64,000 nucleotides of DNA from Carettochelys insculpta. Lineage: Eukaryota; Chordata; Testudines; Carettochelyidae. A program made the translations under genes and the position numbers. Location: positions 79,718,298 to 79,782,297 of the forward strand of contig NC_134138.1 of assembly GCF_033958435.1 (NCBI RefSeq). Reading direction: 5' to 3'. Position 1 is the stretch's first letter. Every line of letters starts with the position of its first letter. The notes beneath the pieces were generated by a model. That model saw nothing but the letters and a program-made list of their open reading frames with translations. It ran no database searches and was not told the DNA's origin. Below, in pieces: positions 46,801 to 58,391 of this stretch.

Positions 46801-47329
46801 TCAGTGAGAGCTGCAGCTTCTAATGCCAGGACTGTATTTAGTCTCATGTTACTTAAAACATATCACACCTGAATTTTTGTGTTTATTAATTAAAATGTGT
46901 TGTATGTAAACACAGGACTTGCTTTAAAATGCCAGCTTGTCCTTGTAACTGACAAGGTGAGGTGCTATGCACAGATAGAGGCTATTTTTTTTCCTTTTAG
47001 TTCTCTTATTTTATTGCTGTCAAGATATGTGAAACAATGAGAGAGAGATGCAGAGATTAGCTTAGCACAGTCATTGGAACCAAGGTGATTATAAAGCTCT
47101 TAAAGCTCATCAGGATAGTAAATATGTCCATATATTTCTAAAGTTCTTAGCACAACTGGGTTTTCATTGGTGGCACAGGTATCTACTGTACTACCAAAAA
47201 TCTTGTCCAATCCCTAATCACCTTGTACCTCAACTACTGTAATCTCCTGCCCAACCTCAATGCCTGCAACCATCTAGCCATGGAGTCTATCTGTCTTCCT
47301 CTCTCCGGGTGGAGCTCTTCATAGGGCTA
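46801..47329. other. Unannotated stretch, nothing recognised
   Basis: No supportable feature. Confidence 0.5.
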
Positions 47330-47480
47330 GCAAGACAGAGACAGATCCTCAAACCAGATGGTTAGGGCACTGGCCTGCAATATAGGAGAGGTACAAGTCC
47401 CTGCTCCAAATCAAGCACAGCATATCCCACTTTGGTGTTCTAACCACCCAACCATTTGCTATTCTCTCCTTAGAGAAACA
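47330..47480 (+). repeat. tRNA-derived SINE, plus strand
   Basis: Box A-like 'gatggttagggcactggcc', anticodon-arm-like 'ctgcaatataggag' and box B-like 'ggtacaagtccctgctcc', followed by a SINE body with 'tctaaccacccaacc'. A different family from the 23-kb and 41-kb SINEs. Confidence 0.65.
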
Positions 47481-47944
47481 TTCCTGAAAAAAAATTTGTC
47501 AAAAGCAGAGTGTTCTCATTAAATGTTTTGGTTTCAACAAAACGGCATTTTTGGACAGAAAATATTTTTTTCAAAAAAAAAAAAATTGACAGCTCTGTCC
47601 CACCCTATCTAGCCACCTAATACATTGTTTCAACATGTTCCGCCCCACATGTACCCTCTCACCCTCCCTCAGACAATGGTGCCAGCCGCCATCACCTGAT
47701 TCTCTGCTTTTCTGACAGGCATTTTTACACTTTCTACCATACCATCCCTTACAAGTGGGAAAAGTGTCCATTCTAAATCCGGAAAGTCTCACGGATAATG
47801 GTCCATCCCAAAATGCACTGCTTCCCTAAAGGAGTAAACTACAATGTGATCAAGCCGAGGGAGGGGGTTGTTGTGTTAAATGGTTCTGGCTGACAAAGAA
47901 TTGTATACATCCTATCATTCCCCTATCTCCCCTATGCTCTCAGC

Positions 47945-48090
47945 CAACTCATTCATCTCTTGCCTCTTTTCTTGCAGACTGTGAGCTCTTTGGGCAGGGA
48001 CTGAGATGTTATATATGTTTGCGCAGTACCTTGCACACTGTGGCTTTTAGACGCAAGCTCAATAGGAATGTTAAATGATCAGTAATTAAA
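47945..48090 (+). repeat. SINE-like 3' tail (GTGAGCTCTTTGGGCAGGGAC)
   Basis: Contains 'tgtgagctctttgggcaggg' and 'tttgcgcagtaccttgcaca', a tail motif shared with 50,340-50,455 and 5,330-5,400. Probably the end of a MIR-related SINE. Confidence 0.55.
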
Positions 48091-48122
48091 TATCAAGGCA
48101 TTCAAAGAATAAGTAATGAATT

Positions 48123-48512
48123 CAGTGGCTCTCAACCATTTCAAATTACTGTACCCCTTTTAGGAATCTGATTTGTCTTGCATATCCCCAAATTATACCA
48201 CACTTAAAAACCACTTGCATACAAATGCAGACAAAAATACAAAAGTGCCACAGCAAACTGTTATTGAAAAATTGCTGACTTTCTCATTTTTACCTTGTAA
48301 TTATAAAATAATTCAATTGGGATCTAAATATTGTACTTAAGATTACAGTGTAGAGTATGTACAGCAATATACAAAAGTCATTCCCTGTATGAAATTTTAG
48401 TTTGGCTAGCACTTTTTATGTAAAACTAGGCAAATACTTAACTCAGCTGATGTACTTCCTGGAAGACCTCTGTCTATCTTAAAGAGTACACATACCCCCA
48501 CTGAGAACAACC
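48123..48512 (-). mobile_element. hAT-type MITE, same family as 58,000, inverted
   Basis: Left end CAGTGGCTCTCAACCATTTC; right end '...acccccactgagaacaacc'. It is collinear in reverse with 58,000-58,383. Shared blocks include 'ctgtaccccttttaggaatc', 'gcttgcatacaaat', 'caaattgctgactttctcat'-type sequence, 'ataattcaattgggatc' and 'gaaattttagtttg'. No coding capacity. Target duplication not clear. Confidence 0.8.
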
Positions 48513-49687
48513 TCCTCACAAACAAACAATAGGAAAAATTATCTATAGCAATACAACACTGTTAATGTCAAAATTCACTAAGTTGTATTAAAAGCTGAAG
48601 ATTTGGAGATGAATGTACATGGTGATTTTCTGTTAGCTTTCTAATTTAGGTCTGAGTTAAATCCCTATTACCTTGGGAGATTTCCTGACAAGTATATTTA
48701 TTAGTAATTGGCATCAAACGTAATAGCCTTGTCTTCTGCTGTCGGAGGTCTCCCATTTATATAATTTTTTCCATTGTACTGCAACACAGTTGATTGGTCC
48801 TCCACTTGCAGCTTGTAAAATAAGAACACATTACGTCACATAATAAGCGTGCTCTTAAGCAAACTTCCAGCAAGATACCCACCAACAACATTTGCAGAGA
48901 ATTGTTGACATTTCCCATAAAAGTACTAGCTGCTAGTGTGGGCTTGCATACCTATCCACCTACTGTTGAGGCTTGACAGTAATGTTTATTCAGCATGTCA
49001 GGGAAGGTGGTACTTAAAGAGACGGGCACGAGCGAGGCAGGTGGAGCCTGGAAGCCTTTTCTGTCAACAGCAATAGCTGCCCCTTTTACACGCTGTCTGT
49101 ATGAGAAATTGTAGATTAACTTTATCATGAAGACTTCCAGGAATGTAAATGCTTTTGTCAGCAGCCAAAGAAACATTTATAGAAAATGGCCCTTAGTATT
49201 AAATAACTTGGCTAGAAAATTGTGATCAGATTTTTACGTCTCATGTAAACGTGTATATGGCTAATTCGGTGGACTCTCTAATGCCTCATTCTGAAGGCTT
49301 CTCCTTAACTGAAGTATTTAAATTGAAGTAGGTTATCTTTTTGGGATCTTCCATCTCAGCCAGCTTCATCCACTATTAAAATGTAGCTGAACATGAACTA
49401 GGCTGATGTTTCATTTATCTTCTCATGATAGCAAAACCCATTTTCCTTTCAGGATTTCTATGACTGTCGCACATAATGGATAACTTGGGCAAAGTTCTGG
49501 CATCAAATGTATAGGCCAAATAATTTTTCGTTTTGCAATATTCTGTGTAAGGAAATACAGCACAGTGAGAGACCTGTTAATCCACTTGCTGATCCTATTT
49601 GTTGTGTATTCAAGGCAAAGATATGTGGTGGTTCAGTGATTTAGAAAAATCCCACAAGCCCAACAATGCCCATAGTAACTTACTCAC
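48513..49687. other. Unannotated stretch, nothing certain
   Basis: Minus-strand 49,020-49,110 reads 'RVKGAAIAVDRKGFQAPPAS', which looks faintly protein-like but has no supporting splice sites that I can pair. Otherwise nothing recognised. Confidence 0.4.
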
Positions 49688-49856
49688 CTAAATCATAATT
49701 TATCCTGTCAGTGAGCTGCTCCGCTTTAGCATCAACCTCTGCTGCAGCTTTTTTTATAAGGGTCCGTGTTCGTTTCTTTTGTTTTCTGTTGCCACCTACA
49801 TGCAGCCCTTTGATAGGAGCCCACTTACCAATGCCCACTGACGTGAAAAGCTGCAG
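49688..49856 (-). CDS. Candidate internal exon of an unidentified host gene
   Basis: On the minus strand a 169-base segment is bounded by an acceptor (TATCTTGTAG, plus-strand cta at 49,857-49,859) and a consensus donor GTGAGTA (plus-strand 49,681-49,687). It is open for 56 codons plus one base: 'LQLFTSVGIGKWAPIKGLHV', 'GGNRKQKKRTRTLIKKAAAE', 'VDAKAEQLTDRINYDL'. The upstream codon in this frame is a stop (TAG of the acceptor itself), and a stop follows three codons after the donor, so openness coincides with the splice limits. The peptide has a basic patch followed by an amphipathic alanine/glutamate-rich helix. I do not recognise the protein. No second exon was found in the window. It could be chance. 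Confidence 0.35.
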
Positions 49857-51100
49857 CTACAAGATACTCCCAAAGTGAATCACATCACAAGTAACAGTGC
49901 GTATGTATTTCCAAGAAAATGTAATACTTGTATAATGAGTACAGCTTCTGGCACATACAGGACTTTGTTTTCTTTCTTCTTGTTTGCTCCCAGGTAAGCC
50001 AGTTAGGCACACCCTCATTTTAAAGCTTTTACTGCTGACCCTTTACTTCACACCCATGTTCTCTCTTGTTCCACTGACATTCCATTGTAACTGATGGAAT
50101 GTCAAGCTGTACCTTGAACACTCAAAGCTATGTTCTGCTGGAGATACCTGCAGCAATGAGCAGTCCTTGAAGTGGTGACCTGATGGGTGTATTTATTATG
50201 GTGAACACGCCTGGATGTGTGTTTTGATTTTTCTTCCTGATATGCCAGACATGAGTGAGAGAGAAGTTCTGTTTGATGCTCCTGGTAATACAAGGCAGGA
50301 ATCAACTTTGCCTGGTCTTAGTTTTCAGGGATAATTTCCTCATTTGGAGTGGAAGCTCTTTGAGGCAAGGACTGCCTTTGTTCCATGTTTGTACAGTGCC
50401 TAGCACAATGGGGCTGTGATCTGTGACCACAGTACAAATAATAATAAATAATGCACACGCTCCAAAACATACTTTATACATGTGATGCAAGACTGATTCA
50501 TGATTTGTACAGAAGACAAGACCTTTTAACAAATGGGTAGTCAGATGGCAGACAAAACACACCAAATAGCACAATACTTTCCATTATATATAAATCACCA
50601 CATTTAAAATTGTTATCATCAGATTATGTGGATGCATGACTCACAGCCACCTCCCTGTCTGCAAAGAATCACTTTTTAAGCAGGCTGCCACGCGCCTACT
50701 GCACCTGATTGTCTCATCTGCACATTCCTGCTAACAAAGGCAGGCAAGCCAAGGCAGAGCCAGGGACACTGATACACTTGTTCTATCCCCACAGGTGTAG
50801 CAGCCTGCTGTTTTGAAAGCTTTCTGGGTGTAGGCGTTGGAGCTGCATTCTTTCCTTAATTTGTGCTCAATTCTTTTAGAGGCAGATGGAACATGAAACA
50901 GCACAAGAGTCCTGCAAAATCTTGTGTTTGCAAAACAACAACAACAAATACAACAATGGCAATGGCACTCACACCATTACAGCAAACCTCATCCACTTGA
51001 TCACAAAGGGGAGAACAAGAAAGGAAAAATAATTATTTATCATTTCCAACTGGATAGTCTTCTGTTACTCACAGAATCACGGGCACTTTCTCATGCTCCT
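49857..51100. other. Unannotated stretch with a SINE-like tail
   Basis: 50,340-50,455 carries 'gtggaagctctttgaggcaag', 'tgtacagtgcctagcacaat' and 'acaaataataataaataat', a MIR-related SINE tail. The remainder shows nothing I can assign. 50,930-51,100 may be decayed Penelope-like sequence upstream of the GIY-YIG part. Confidence 0.5.
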
Positions 51101-51108
51101 CTACTAAC

Positions 51109-51438
51109 ATCATATATGCCATCGTGTGCTAACAATGCCCAGATGCTTTGTATATTGGGCAGACTTCTAACTCCCTTAGACAAAGGGTTAATGGGCACAA
51201 AACAGACACTAAAACACTCCAGATCCACAAACCAGTTAGTCAACATTTTAATGGAATGGGGCATTCTATTAACAACATAAAGGTATGTGTGTTACTGAAA
51301 AAGAACTTTCGCACTGTTCTTCAAAGGGAAACAGCCGAGCTGGCTTTTACATTCAAATTCGGCACATTAACACATGGTTTAAACCGGGATGCGAACTTTC
51401 TGAGTCACTGTAGGGGTTCGTCTGCATACTTGGCTTAA
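51109..51438 (+). pseudogene. Penelope-like retroelement, GIY-YIG endonuclease region
   Basis: Reads 'IIYAIVC', a stop, 'QCPDALYIGQTSNSLRQRVN', 'GHKTDTKTLQIHKPVSQHFN', 'GMGHSINNIKVCVLL' and 'NFRTVLQRETAELAFTFKFG', ending 'HGLNRDANFLSHCRGSSAYL'. The IY...YIG pair, the R of 'LRQRVNGH' and the 'H.HFN..GH' stretch are hallmarks of the GIY-YIG domain at the C-terminus of Penelope-like reverse transcriptases. One in-frame stop (TAA at 51,130-51,132) splits the IY and YIG strands. The reverse transcriptase is gone (5' truncation), so it is not functional. The 3' UTR follows to 51,665. Confidence 0.85.
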
Positions 51439-51578
51439 TCTAATTCTTGACCTTCCCCCCAAATCCCTCCACTCTCTGATTTGCTCACCTTGATTATCTT
51501 TTTCTGATTTGTCCTCCTTGCTTACTGCTTTTGGTTCTCTGTGCCTTAAATATTGAGTCTGTTCTGGTCTGGCTATGG

Positions 51579-51665
51579 TCTGAAGAAGTGGGTTTGTCCC
51601 ACGAAAGCTCACCTAATAAACTATTTTGCTAGTCATTAAAGTGCTACTTGACTGCTTTTTGTTTT
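51579..51665 (+). repeat. Penelope-like element 3' tail, linked to its ORF
   Basis: Contains 'tctgaagaagtgggtttgtcc', 'cacgaaagctcacctaataa' and 'tagtcattaaagtgctactt'. It lies ~140 bases after the GIY-YIG stop codon. This directly connects the tail, seen alone at 36,878 and 46,640, to a Penelope-like source. Confidence 0.8.
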
Positions 51666-51962
51666 GATAATCCATACTAGTTATTAATATGCATCCTAGA
51701 ATAAATGTGAATGGTGCTGTGCAGTCAGATAAATAGAGAAGGAACAATATTTTCATCTTAGTTCATAGATTTTGAGGCCAGAAAAGACCAGTATGGTCAA
51801 CCAGTCTGGACTCCTATATAACACCAGGCAAAGAATTTCAGTCAGTATCTAGTGTGATTCTAAAGCTCAAAATCCTACGAGCTTTTAAATTAGTGCTTTT
51901 GTAAGTTTTTGGATAAAAGTACTAGAAACTAATGTAATCTATTTAGTTATAGAACTGCAATA

Positions 51963-52297
51963 CAATAAACTCTTTCATATCTGGCAGGCCCAGGACCAAG
52001 AGGTTGCCAGATATTCAAATATGCTGAATAATGGAGAAGTATACCTAGCAATGCGTAACACTACAGAAAAACGAGATTAGATATTAAGAAACAAACATAA
52101 ATGTATGCAGAGTACCTTATTTACCAACAACAGTAGTACTGTACATCATAAACTTATGCTGTATTTGCTGTATTTATTTGTATTTACTTTCATAATACTG
52201 TACTTATGGAAAATGTAACTAAAATTTACCTGTGGTTAACATGCAGGTTATTTAAGAGTTCCAGATGATAGAATGCCAGATGTGAAAGAGTTTACTG
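51963..52297. mobile_element. pogo/Tigger-type MITE with TA duplication
   Basis: Left CAATAAACTCTTTCATATCTG and, in reverse from the right, CAGTAAACTCTTTCACATCTG; both continue GGCA. TA flanks each side (51,961-51,962 and 52,298-52,299). The 335-base interior is AT-rich and non-coding. Ends and TA target fit the Tc1/mariner pogo-Tigger group. Confidence 0.85.
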
Positions 52298-52299
52298 TA

Positions 52300-55290
52300 T
52301 ACCACAGGCCACCCACCTCACTATTGAGATGAAGATACTACCTTTATAGTGAGAAAGTGTCAATCATTCTGCCTTCCCATTCAGTTCTTGGTCTCTCTGC
52401 TGATGGTGTTTCTCGTGATATACCTATTGGGAGCAGGATGTAGGTCAACAACCCATTTCTGATTCATTCAGCCTACACTGTTGGAATTGTATTTTAACAA
52501 TGATCTACCCAGTCAGAAGATTAAATGAACTATTTGATGCCTACAAAATATCAGTGAACAAACTGAATTATATACTGATAATTTGTTTAAAACAAATTTT
52601 TTTAGTCAAAAAAGAGTATTGTAATTGTGAAGTATAACTTGCAAACCTTAAGTTCACAATTCCAATTAAAACACAAATGAAAGTCATGGGTCTCTCATAC
52701 TGAGCTGAAAATTTACTTCCAGATTTATTTCAGAAAGTCTTCATAGTGGGACAGCTTTCCTGAAGCTGCATCTATTCAAAAGGCAAACAAAAATCTCCCC
52801 AAAATTGAGAAAGTATCCCAGAAACATACTTTTTTGCAGATCCATGGTGCTGTTATCTTATACTCATTCTGATACGTTACCTTCAGCTTTTCTGTCTGCA
52901 CATGTAAGGAAACAAATCCAACCCCACTTCCAATGCAAGTTTAGACAACATGGTTAAATTAACAGCTTGAACATTAGAAAAGAGATTAAGATAATTAATG
53001 CCAAGATGATAGAACTAGGAGTGTTTTGTACTACAGGTAGGGCCACTGTTTGGGAGGCCAAAAGAGAAGTTTTAACACCAGCTCCCAACACATACCAATT
53101 GTGGAGCTTAAAAATAAATTCCTATTTCCCTGAAATACTGGAGTAAAGGGTTTTTTTGAAAAAAAAAAAAAAAAAAAAAAAGGATGCCAAAAGCTAGTCA
53201 TCTAATCACAGATTATACATGGCCTGATTTTCAAAAGAGCTGAGCACTTAGTAGTTGCAATGGAAACTATTGGGTGCTTATAATATTTCTGAAAACCATG
53301 CCATTTGGAGAGCTAAAAAAGTTCCATCCAGATTTGTCCAAAGAGGAACAGAGCTTGTTCTTAGGCCGGTATCACATCAGACACTTTGTGTGGAAATATG
53401 GCATTTCCAAGCCAAAACTTTTAGAGACAGATGGTTAAAGTCCATATTTCAGAGTTTAGCTTGAGTTTCTGAAGTACTGAGCACCAAGCAGCTCTCACTA
53501 AAATGTCTTCATGATCAACCCTTTGGAGAAATGGGTCACTTATTTAAGGACATATATGAGGACATAGATGCCTAACTTTATTGGCAAAATGAGGAAGTCT
53601 GCTTTGCTACTGACTGTGTTCTATTTGTTCCATGATGAACAAAGGGTTACATATCAGGACTTTTAACACGGTGGCTTTACTGAGCATTAACATTAACTCA
53701 TTTAGGTTTCTCTAAGCAAAAAAAAAAAAAAAATTTGTTTCATAGCTCCAATCTCCTCTGAAAGCCCTTCCCCAAAATATCAACCCTCAAAATCTAATCA
53801 AAGACCTCCACTTTAATAAGATGAGAATTAATATTTAAATTCTGATTATCAGGCCTCATTACCCAAAATTGCCAAGCCATACTGGAAATAGGTGGCTCCA
53901 ATTTCATTAACCCAGTTTAAAGGGTGGATTTTCAAATGCACAAATGACATGTAGGTTCCTTTCCTGGCTTTTACATATTATTATTCTCTATAGTGTCTTA
54001 TATAGGGTAGACTAAGGCAAGCATATTTGTGTCCGTCTTTATGAACTCTCAGCACCAAATTCAGCCCTCCCTGACTTCAGTTATGTCGTACCCATTTAAC
54101 ATATGTATGATTTTTGGTCTGTTGTGTTTTGCTAGGATTTCTCTATGTATATAACTGCACTGTTTGCATAATTTAAAAAATAACCTTAAAAAACATCTTT
54201 CTGTGTATAACCAGCATATATGTTTAATATGATTTGGAAATGAAGCATTGGTTTATTTTACACCAAATCTATCTATTGATGATCTCTACTGCATAGGAAA
54301 AAACTTTAAATTGATCTATAGGGAAATTTATTTACTTCTTTAAGACAAAGTGAAATATTCTTCAATACTGTATTACAGCTGCTTCTACCAATTATGTGTG
54401 TACAGCTCTGGTTTCCTTTTCTTGGGCTTGATCATGGAAAGTGCTCTTTCTTTAAGATGCTCTTTCAACAAGGTATTTAAGCATGTGAGTAGTCTCCTTG
54501 ACCTCACTGATAGTACTCACATGCCACTGATATCAACAGATTCCTGCTTAAAATTAAGCAAGTGCTTAGGTACATTACTGAATGGAAGCTAAATCCATGA
54601 AAGATGGGGATGCTAGACACTCCACAAGAGCACTTCCTATGCCAGATCAGAAGGTTTTTCATATTTTCTCAGTTCTGCAAAGGCCACACATCAATTTATG
54701 AAAGATCAGTTTCAAAGCTGTTTAATCTTCAACAAGTGTGCAAGACTAGCGAATTAAATATGTAAATGTGACTCCACAGTGACGAATGGTATCATAGTTC
54801 CTATCTCACAAGAGGCCCTCATTTCTCCATGTGTCTTGAACTCCTGTTGGCAGACCTAGAGGGAGTTAGGGTGTTCAAGACCTCACATGAGATGGTCAGA
54901 ATTTCAAGGGACCAGACTCTACGCCAAGCACAATTTGCGTCTGTAACAAGACAGACTCACACCACAGTTCCTCCTGCCGGTTGTGCTGAGAATTAGCTCT
55001 CCTAGATCATCAGGGCACCTTCTTCTCATAGCATCTCCGTCACTTTTATTTCCAATGCCTCCACCATCTCCATCAGCTGGACCACTGTTCCCTCTAATTT
55101 TTTCCATCGATGGGCAGAATAAATGTTGTTATGTGAACCAAAGCATGTGCAGATGTGCACCACCCATAGAAACAGAGGGTGCTGTCTGTGGGCAGTCTGT
55201 TAATCAGCTGGGTGGCACTTGACTCTTTCCTGATTGGATGCTCAATCGCTCAGCTTCCAGGGAACAGTGATCTGAACCCATGTCACTCCT
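52300..55290. other. Unannotated stretch with poly(A) runs
   Basis: Holds A runs at 53,159-53,181 and 53,718-53,733. A short imperfect palindrome at 53,222-53,302 ('cctgattttcaaaagagctg' with 'ttctgaaaacca') resembles an ancient repeat. No gene supported. Confidence 0.5.
53159..53181. repeat. Poly(A) run of 23 A
   Basis: Uninterrupted adenines following 'tttttttg'. No retroelement body was recognised directly upstream, so it may be a simple repeat. Confidence 0.9.
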
Positions 55291-56003
55291 GGGCTACGTC
55301 TACACGTGAAGCCAACATCGAAATAGCTTATTTCGATGTAGCAACATCGAAATAGGCTATTTCGATGAATAACGTCTACACGTCCTCCAGGGCTGGCAAC
55401 GTCGATGTTCAACTTCGACGTTGCACGGCACCACATCGAAATAGGCGCTGCGAGGGTACGTCTACACACCAAAGTAGCACACATCGAAATAAGGGTGCCA
55501 GGCACAGCTGCAGACAGGATCACAGGGCGGACTCAACAGCAAGCCGCTCCCTTAAAGGGCCCCTCTCAGACACAGTTGCACTAAACAACACAAGATCCAC
55601 AGAGCTGACAACTGGTTGCAGACCCTGTGCCTGCAGCATGGATCCCCAGCTGCCGCAGCAGCAGCCAGAAGCCCTGGGCTAAGGGCTGCTGCCCACGGTG
55701 ACCATAGAGCCCCGCAGGGGCTGGAGAGAGAGCATCTCTCAACCCCTCAGCTGATGGCCGCCATGGAGGACCCGGCAATTTCGATGTTGCAGGATGCGGA
55801 TCGTCTACACGGTCCCTACTTCGACGTTGAACGTCGAAGTAGGGCGCTATTCCAATCCCCTCATGAGGTTAGCGACTTCGACGTCTCGCCGCCTAACGTC
55901 GAAGTTAACTTCGAAATAGCGCCCGACGCGTGTAGCCGCGACGGGGGCTATTTCGAAGTTAGTGCCGCTACTTTGAAGCAGCGTGCACGTGTAGACACAG
56001 CTC
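55291..56003 (+). mobile_element. Harbinger MITE, complete reference copy
   Basis: Starts GGGCTACGTCTACACGTGAA and ends TGCACGTGTAGACACAGCTC. Collinear with 12,070-12,759: 'atttcgatgtagcaacatcg', 'gtcctccagggctgg', 'ccgctcccttaaagggcccc', 'gcagcagcagccagaagccc', 'ctgatggccgccatggagga', 'cgacgttgaacgtcgaagta' and 'ccgcctaacgtcgaagtt'. Rich in TTCGA/TCGAA palindromes. Open frames of up to 149 codons cross it without resembling known proteins. Confidence 0.85.
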
Positions 56004-57991
56004 TGGACTGCAGCATCCCTCCAACTGTGCCCTGGCCCCCTGTCTTCCCTCTTCCAGAGGACTAGTAGTTCTTAGACCTACCACTTGCCTCAATGGCCAT
56101 CTGCAGTCTCTACTCTAGCCTCTGGCTTCGGGGGCAAACTACAATCTCAATTTAGGCCAATCTCTTCATTGGCAAGCAACAGCAGAAGAGTGAGGGGGAC
56201 CCAGGCCCACCCACTACTGTGGGCTTCAGCCCAGGGATCCTATAGTTGGCAGCCACTTACTGTATCTCTTTCTATTCCCATTGCCATTTTCCCTAGGCTA
56301 CCTCCCTCATAGCCCTAGCACCTTCTTTTGTCTGGACCTTGCCTTAGAGCCTCAGGCTAGCTACAGTCAGCCGAGAACTCCACTATTGCTTCAGTAATAC
56401 AACTGACCTTGCACAGCAGTATCTTAGGTGCTCCTTAGTAGACAGTCATTTCCCCTCACCCTCCAAAGACAGAGACTGATTTTTTGCTTCATTGAGAAGG
56501 CCTGTATATATGGGCTCCTTCAACAAACCTTCTTTTGATTAGCTCTCAAGAAGCCTTCTCCTAACTGGCCAGGGCTCTGCATCTCTTCTCTAATGCTGCT
56601 CTAACCATTCTCCTACTTGGGGGGAGCCATCCCACCACAATGTCCCATGCTTGTAGACAAAGATTACTGCTATCTACATGAGATTTCTTTTTCTGATGCA
56701 CAAAAAAGTAGACTTGACAAGGGAGGAAACTAAAAGATACATGCAGGCAATTTAAACAATGAGGAAAATTTAATTTTCATTTGATGCCTAAAATTAGTGA
56801 AATCCACGTTTAAATTAGATGTTTTAATGGGGCCAGATTATCAGAGTGCCAAGTCCTCTCCTTTGAATATTAAGTCCTTTTAAGCTCTCTCAAGTGTTCC
56901 ATCAACACACTGAGGAAGCGAATATTACTAGCTCCCTTTGAAAATGAATGTTCTACCACATAGCTGAAAGTGGGCTGATTTTTAGTGATACTAAGAACCT
57001 GCAGGTCCCCATTCACTTTAATGGAAATTATAAGTGGCAAATCAGTCCACTTTTTGATACATACATATTCAGATTTTTAGATGCCACCTTTGGGAAACCT
57101 TAAAAAGACCCTCTAATCAAATGGTAGGCGCTCAGCCCTCGAGAATCAGGTCCCATTCTCTTGACAGCCACTTGATAACGAGTAGGACATTGTCATGTGA
57201 CCCTCTTACTTGTAAGTCCATTGATGGCTGACCAGCCTGATTTTGAAGCCACAGGTCTTACAACAGAAGGAGCAAGTGTTGGTACCTGTTGGAGGAGCGT
57301 GAGGCAGTTTTTGCTGCTCTTTTCTTCTTCTCTGCCTCTTTGTCTGCACTGTGGTTGCTGTTTAGAGCTGGACTCACAAAAATTGAAGCACCCAAAATCA
57401 TTAATCATGTTTCAAAATCTTAGATTTCATTTACCTGACTTTTGACACCCAAGTATGAATATTTTGGCCTGAGCAATAATTAAGGCAGAAAAGAAAATAA
57501 ACATTTTACAAGATGTCGAGTGATTTCTGGGACAGGGGAAATCAGAAACATAGTCAGAGTTATTCTACAATTTCTGCTCAGGAGGAGTAGGTGCTAGAAA
57601 TCTCTTCATTACATCCCAGAGCAACATTGTTTGATCTCTGAGCAGCTCTGTCCTTGGTAATTTGCAGCTTTCTGTGTTCCCTTGCACCTTCTACTTGAAT
57701 TTATCAAAAAAAAAATCCTCCCCCAAAGGACACATACATTTGTTTATTTTTACCAGGCCTATTTAGCTTTACACTGCCCCGATTATGTGATATCGGTCTG
57801 GCTTAGGCAGTTTTTCCTCATCTAAGGGGCTTATAAAAGTGAATGATATTTTAACAAATCGGAGGAATGTAGCCCACCCACTCAAGACACCTCTCCTGCA
57901 CTTTCAGAGCTGCACCTCATCATAACATAAAATCATGTTTTTGGACTGTTAAACATTTAAAGGGATACATTTCTCGGGCTAGTGACACATA
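56004..57991. other. Unannotated stretch, nothing certain
   Basis: 56,960-57,100 and 57,370-57,420 contain short pieces ('ctgatttttagtgatac', 'gcacccaaaatcattaatca') like an ancient amniote repeat. Otherwise nothing recognised. Confidence 0.45.
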
Positions 57992-57999
57992 TTGTAGAG

Positions 58000-58383
58000 C
58001 AGTGGTTCTCAACCAGGGTACACGTATCCCTGGAGGCACACAGAGGTCTTGTAGGTGCTTCATCAACTAGTTCTACAACAGTAAACAGAAAAATCATTAG
58101 TGAAGTCAGTATAAACTACAACTTCATACAGATAATAACTTGTTTATGCTGCTCTATATACTATTCACTGAAATATAAGTACAATATTTATATTCCACCT
58201 GATTGATTTTATAACTATATGGTGAAAGTAAGCAACTTTTCAACAGTAGTTTGCTGTTATATGTTCAGATTTTTATGTCTGACTTTGTAAATAAGTAGTT
58301 TGTAAGTGAGGTTGTCTTGAAAGTACACATGGCAGATCACTACTGAAAGGAGTGCAAAAGTCTGGAAAGACTGAAAGGCAATG
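58000..58383 (+). mobile_element. hAT-type MITE with 8-bp target duplication
   Basis: Starts CAGTGGTTCTCAACCAGGG and ends 'ctggaaagactgaaaggcaatg', the decayed inverted partner. Flanks are TTGTAGAG (57,992-57,999) and TTATAGAG (58,384-58,391), one mismatch apart, as expected for an aged hAT duplication. Non-coding. Sister copy in reverse at 48,123-48,512. Confidence 0.85.
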
Positions 58384-58391
58384 TTATAGAG

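Noticed and set aside
48952..49176. Minus-strand 74-codon frame as an exon
   Set aside because: The middle looks faintly protein-like, but no acceptor/donor pair brackets it and the ends are AT-driven.
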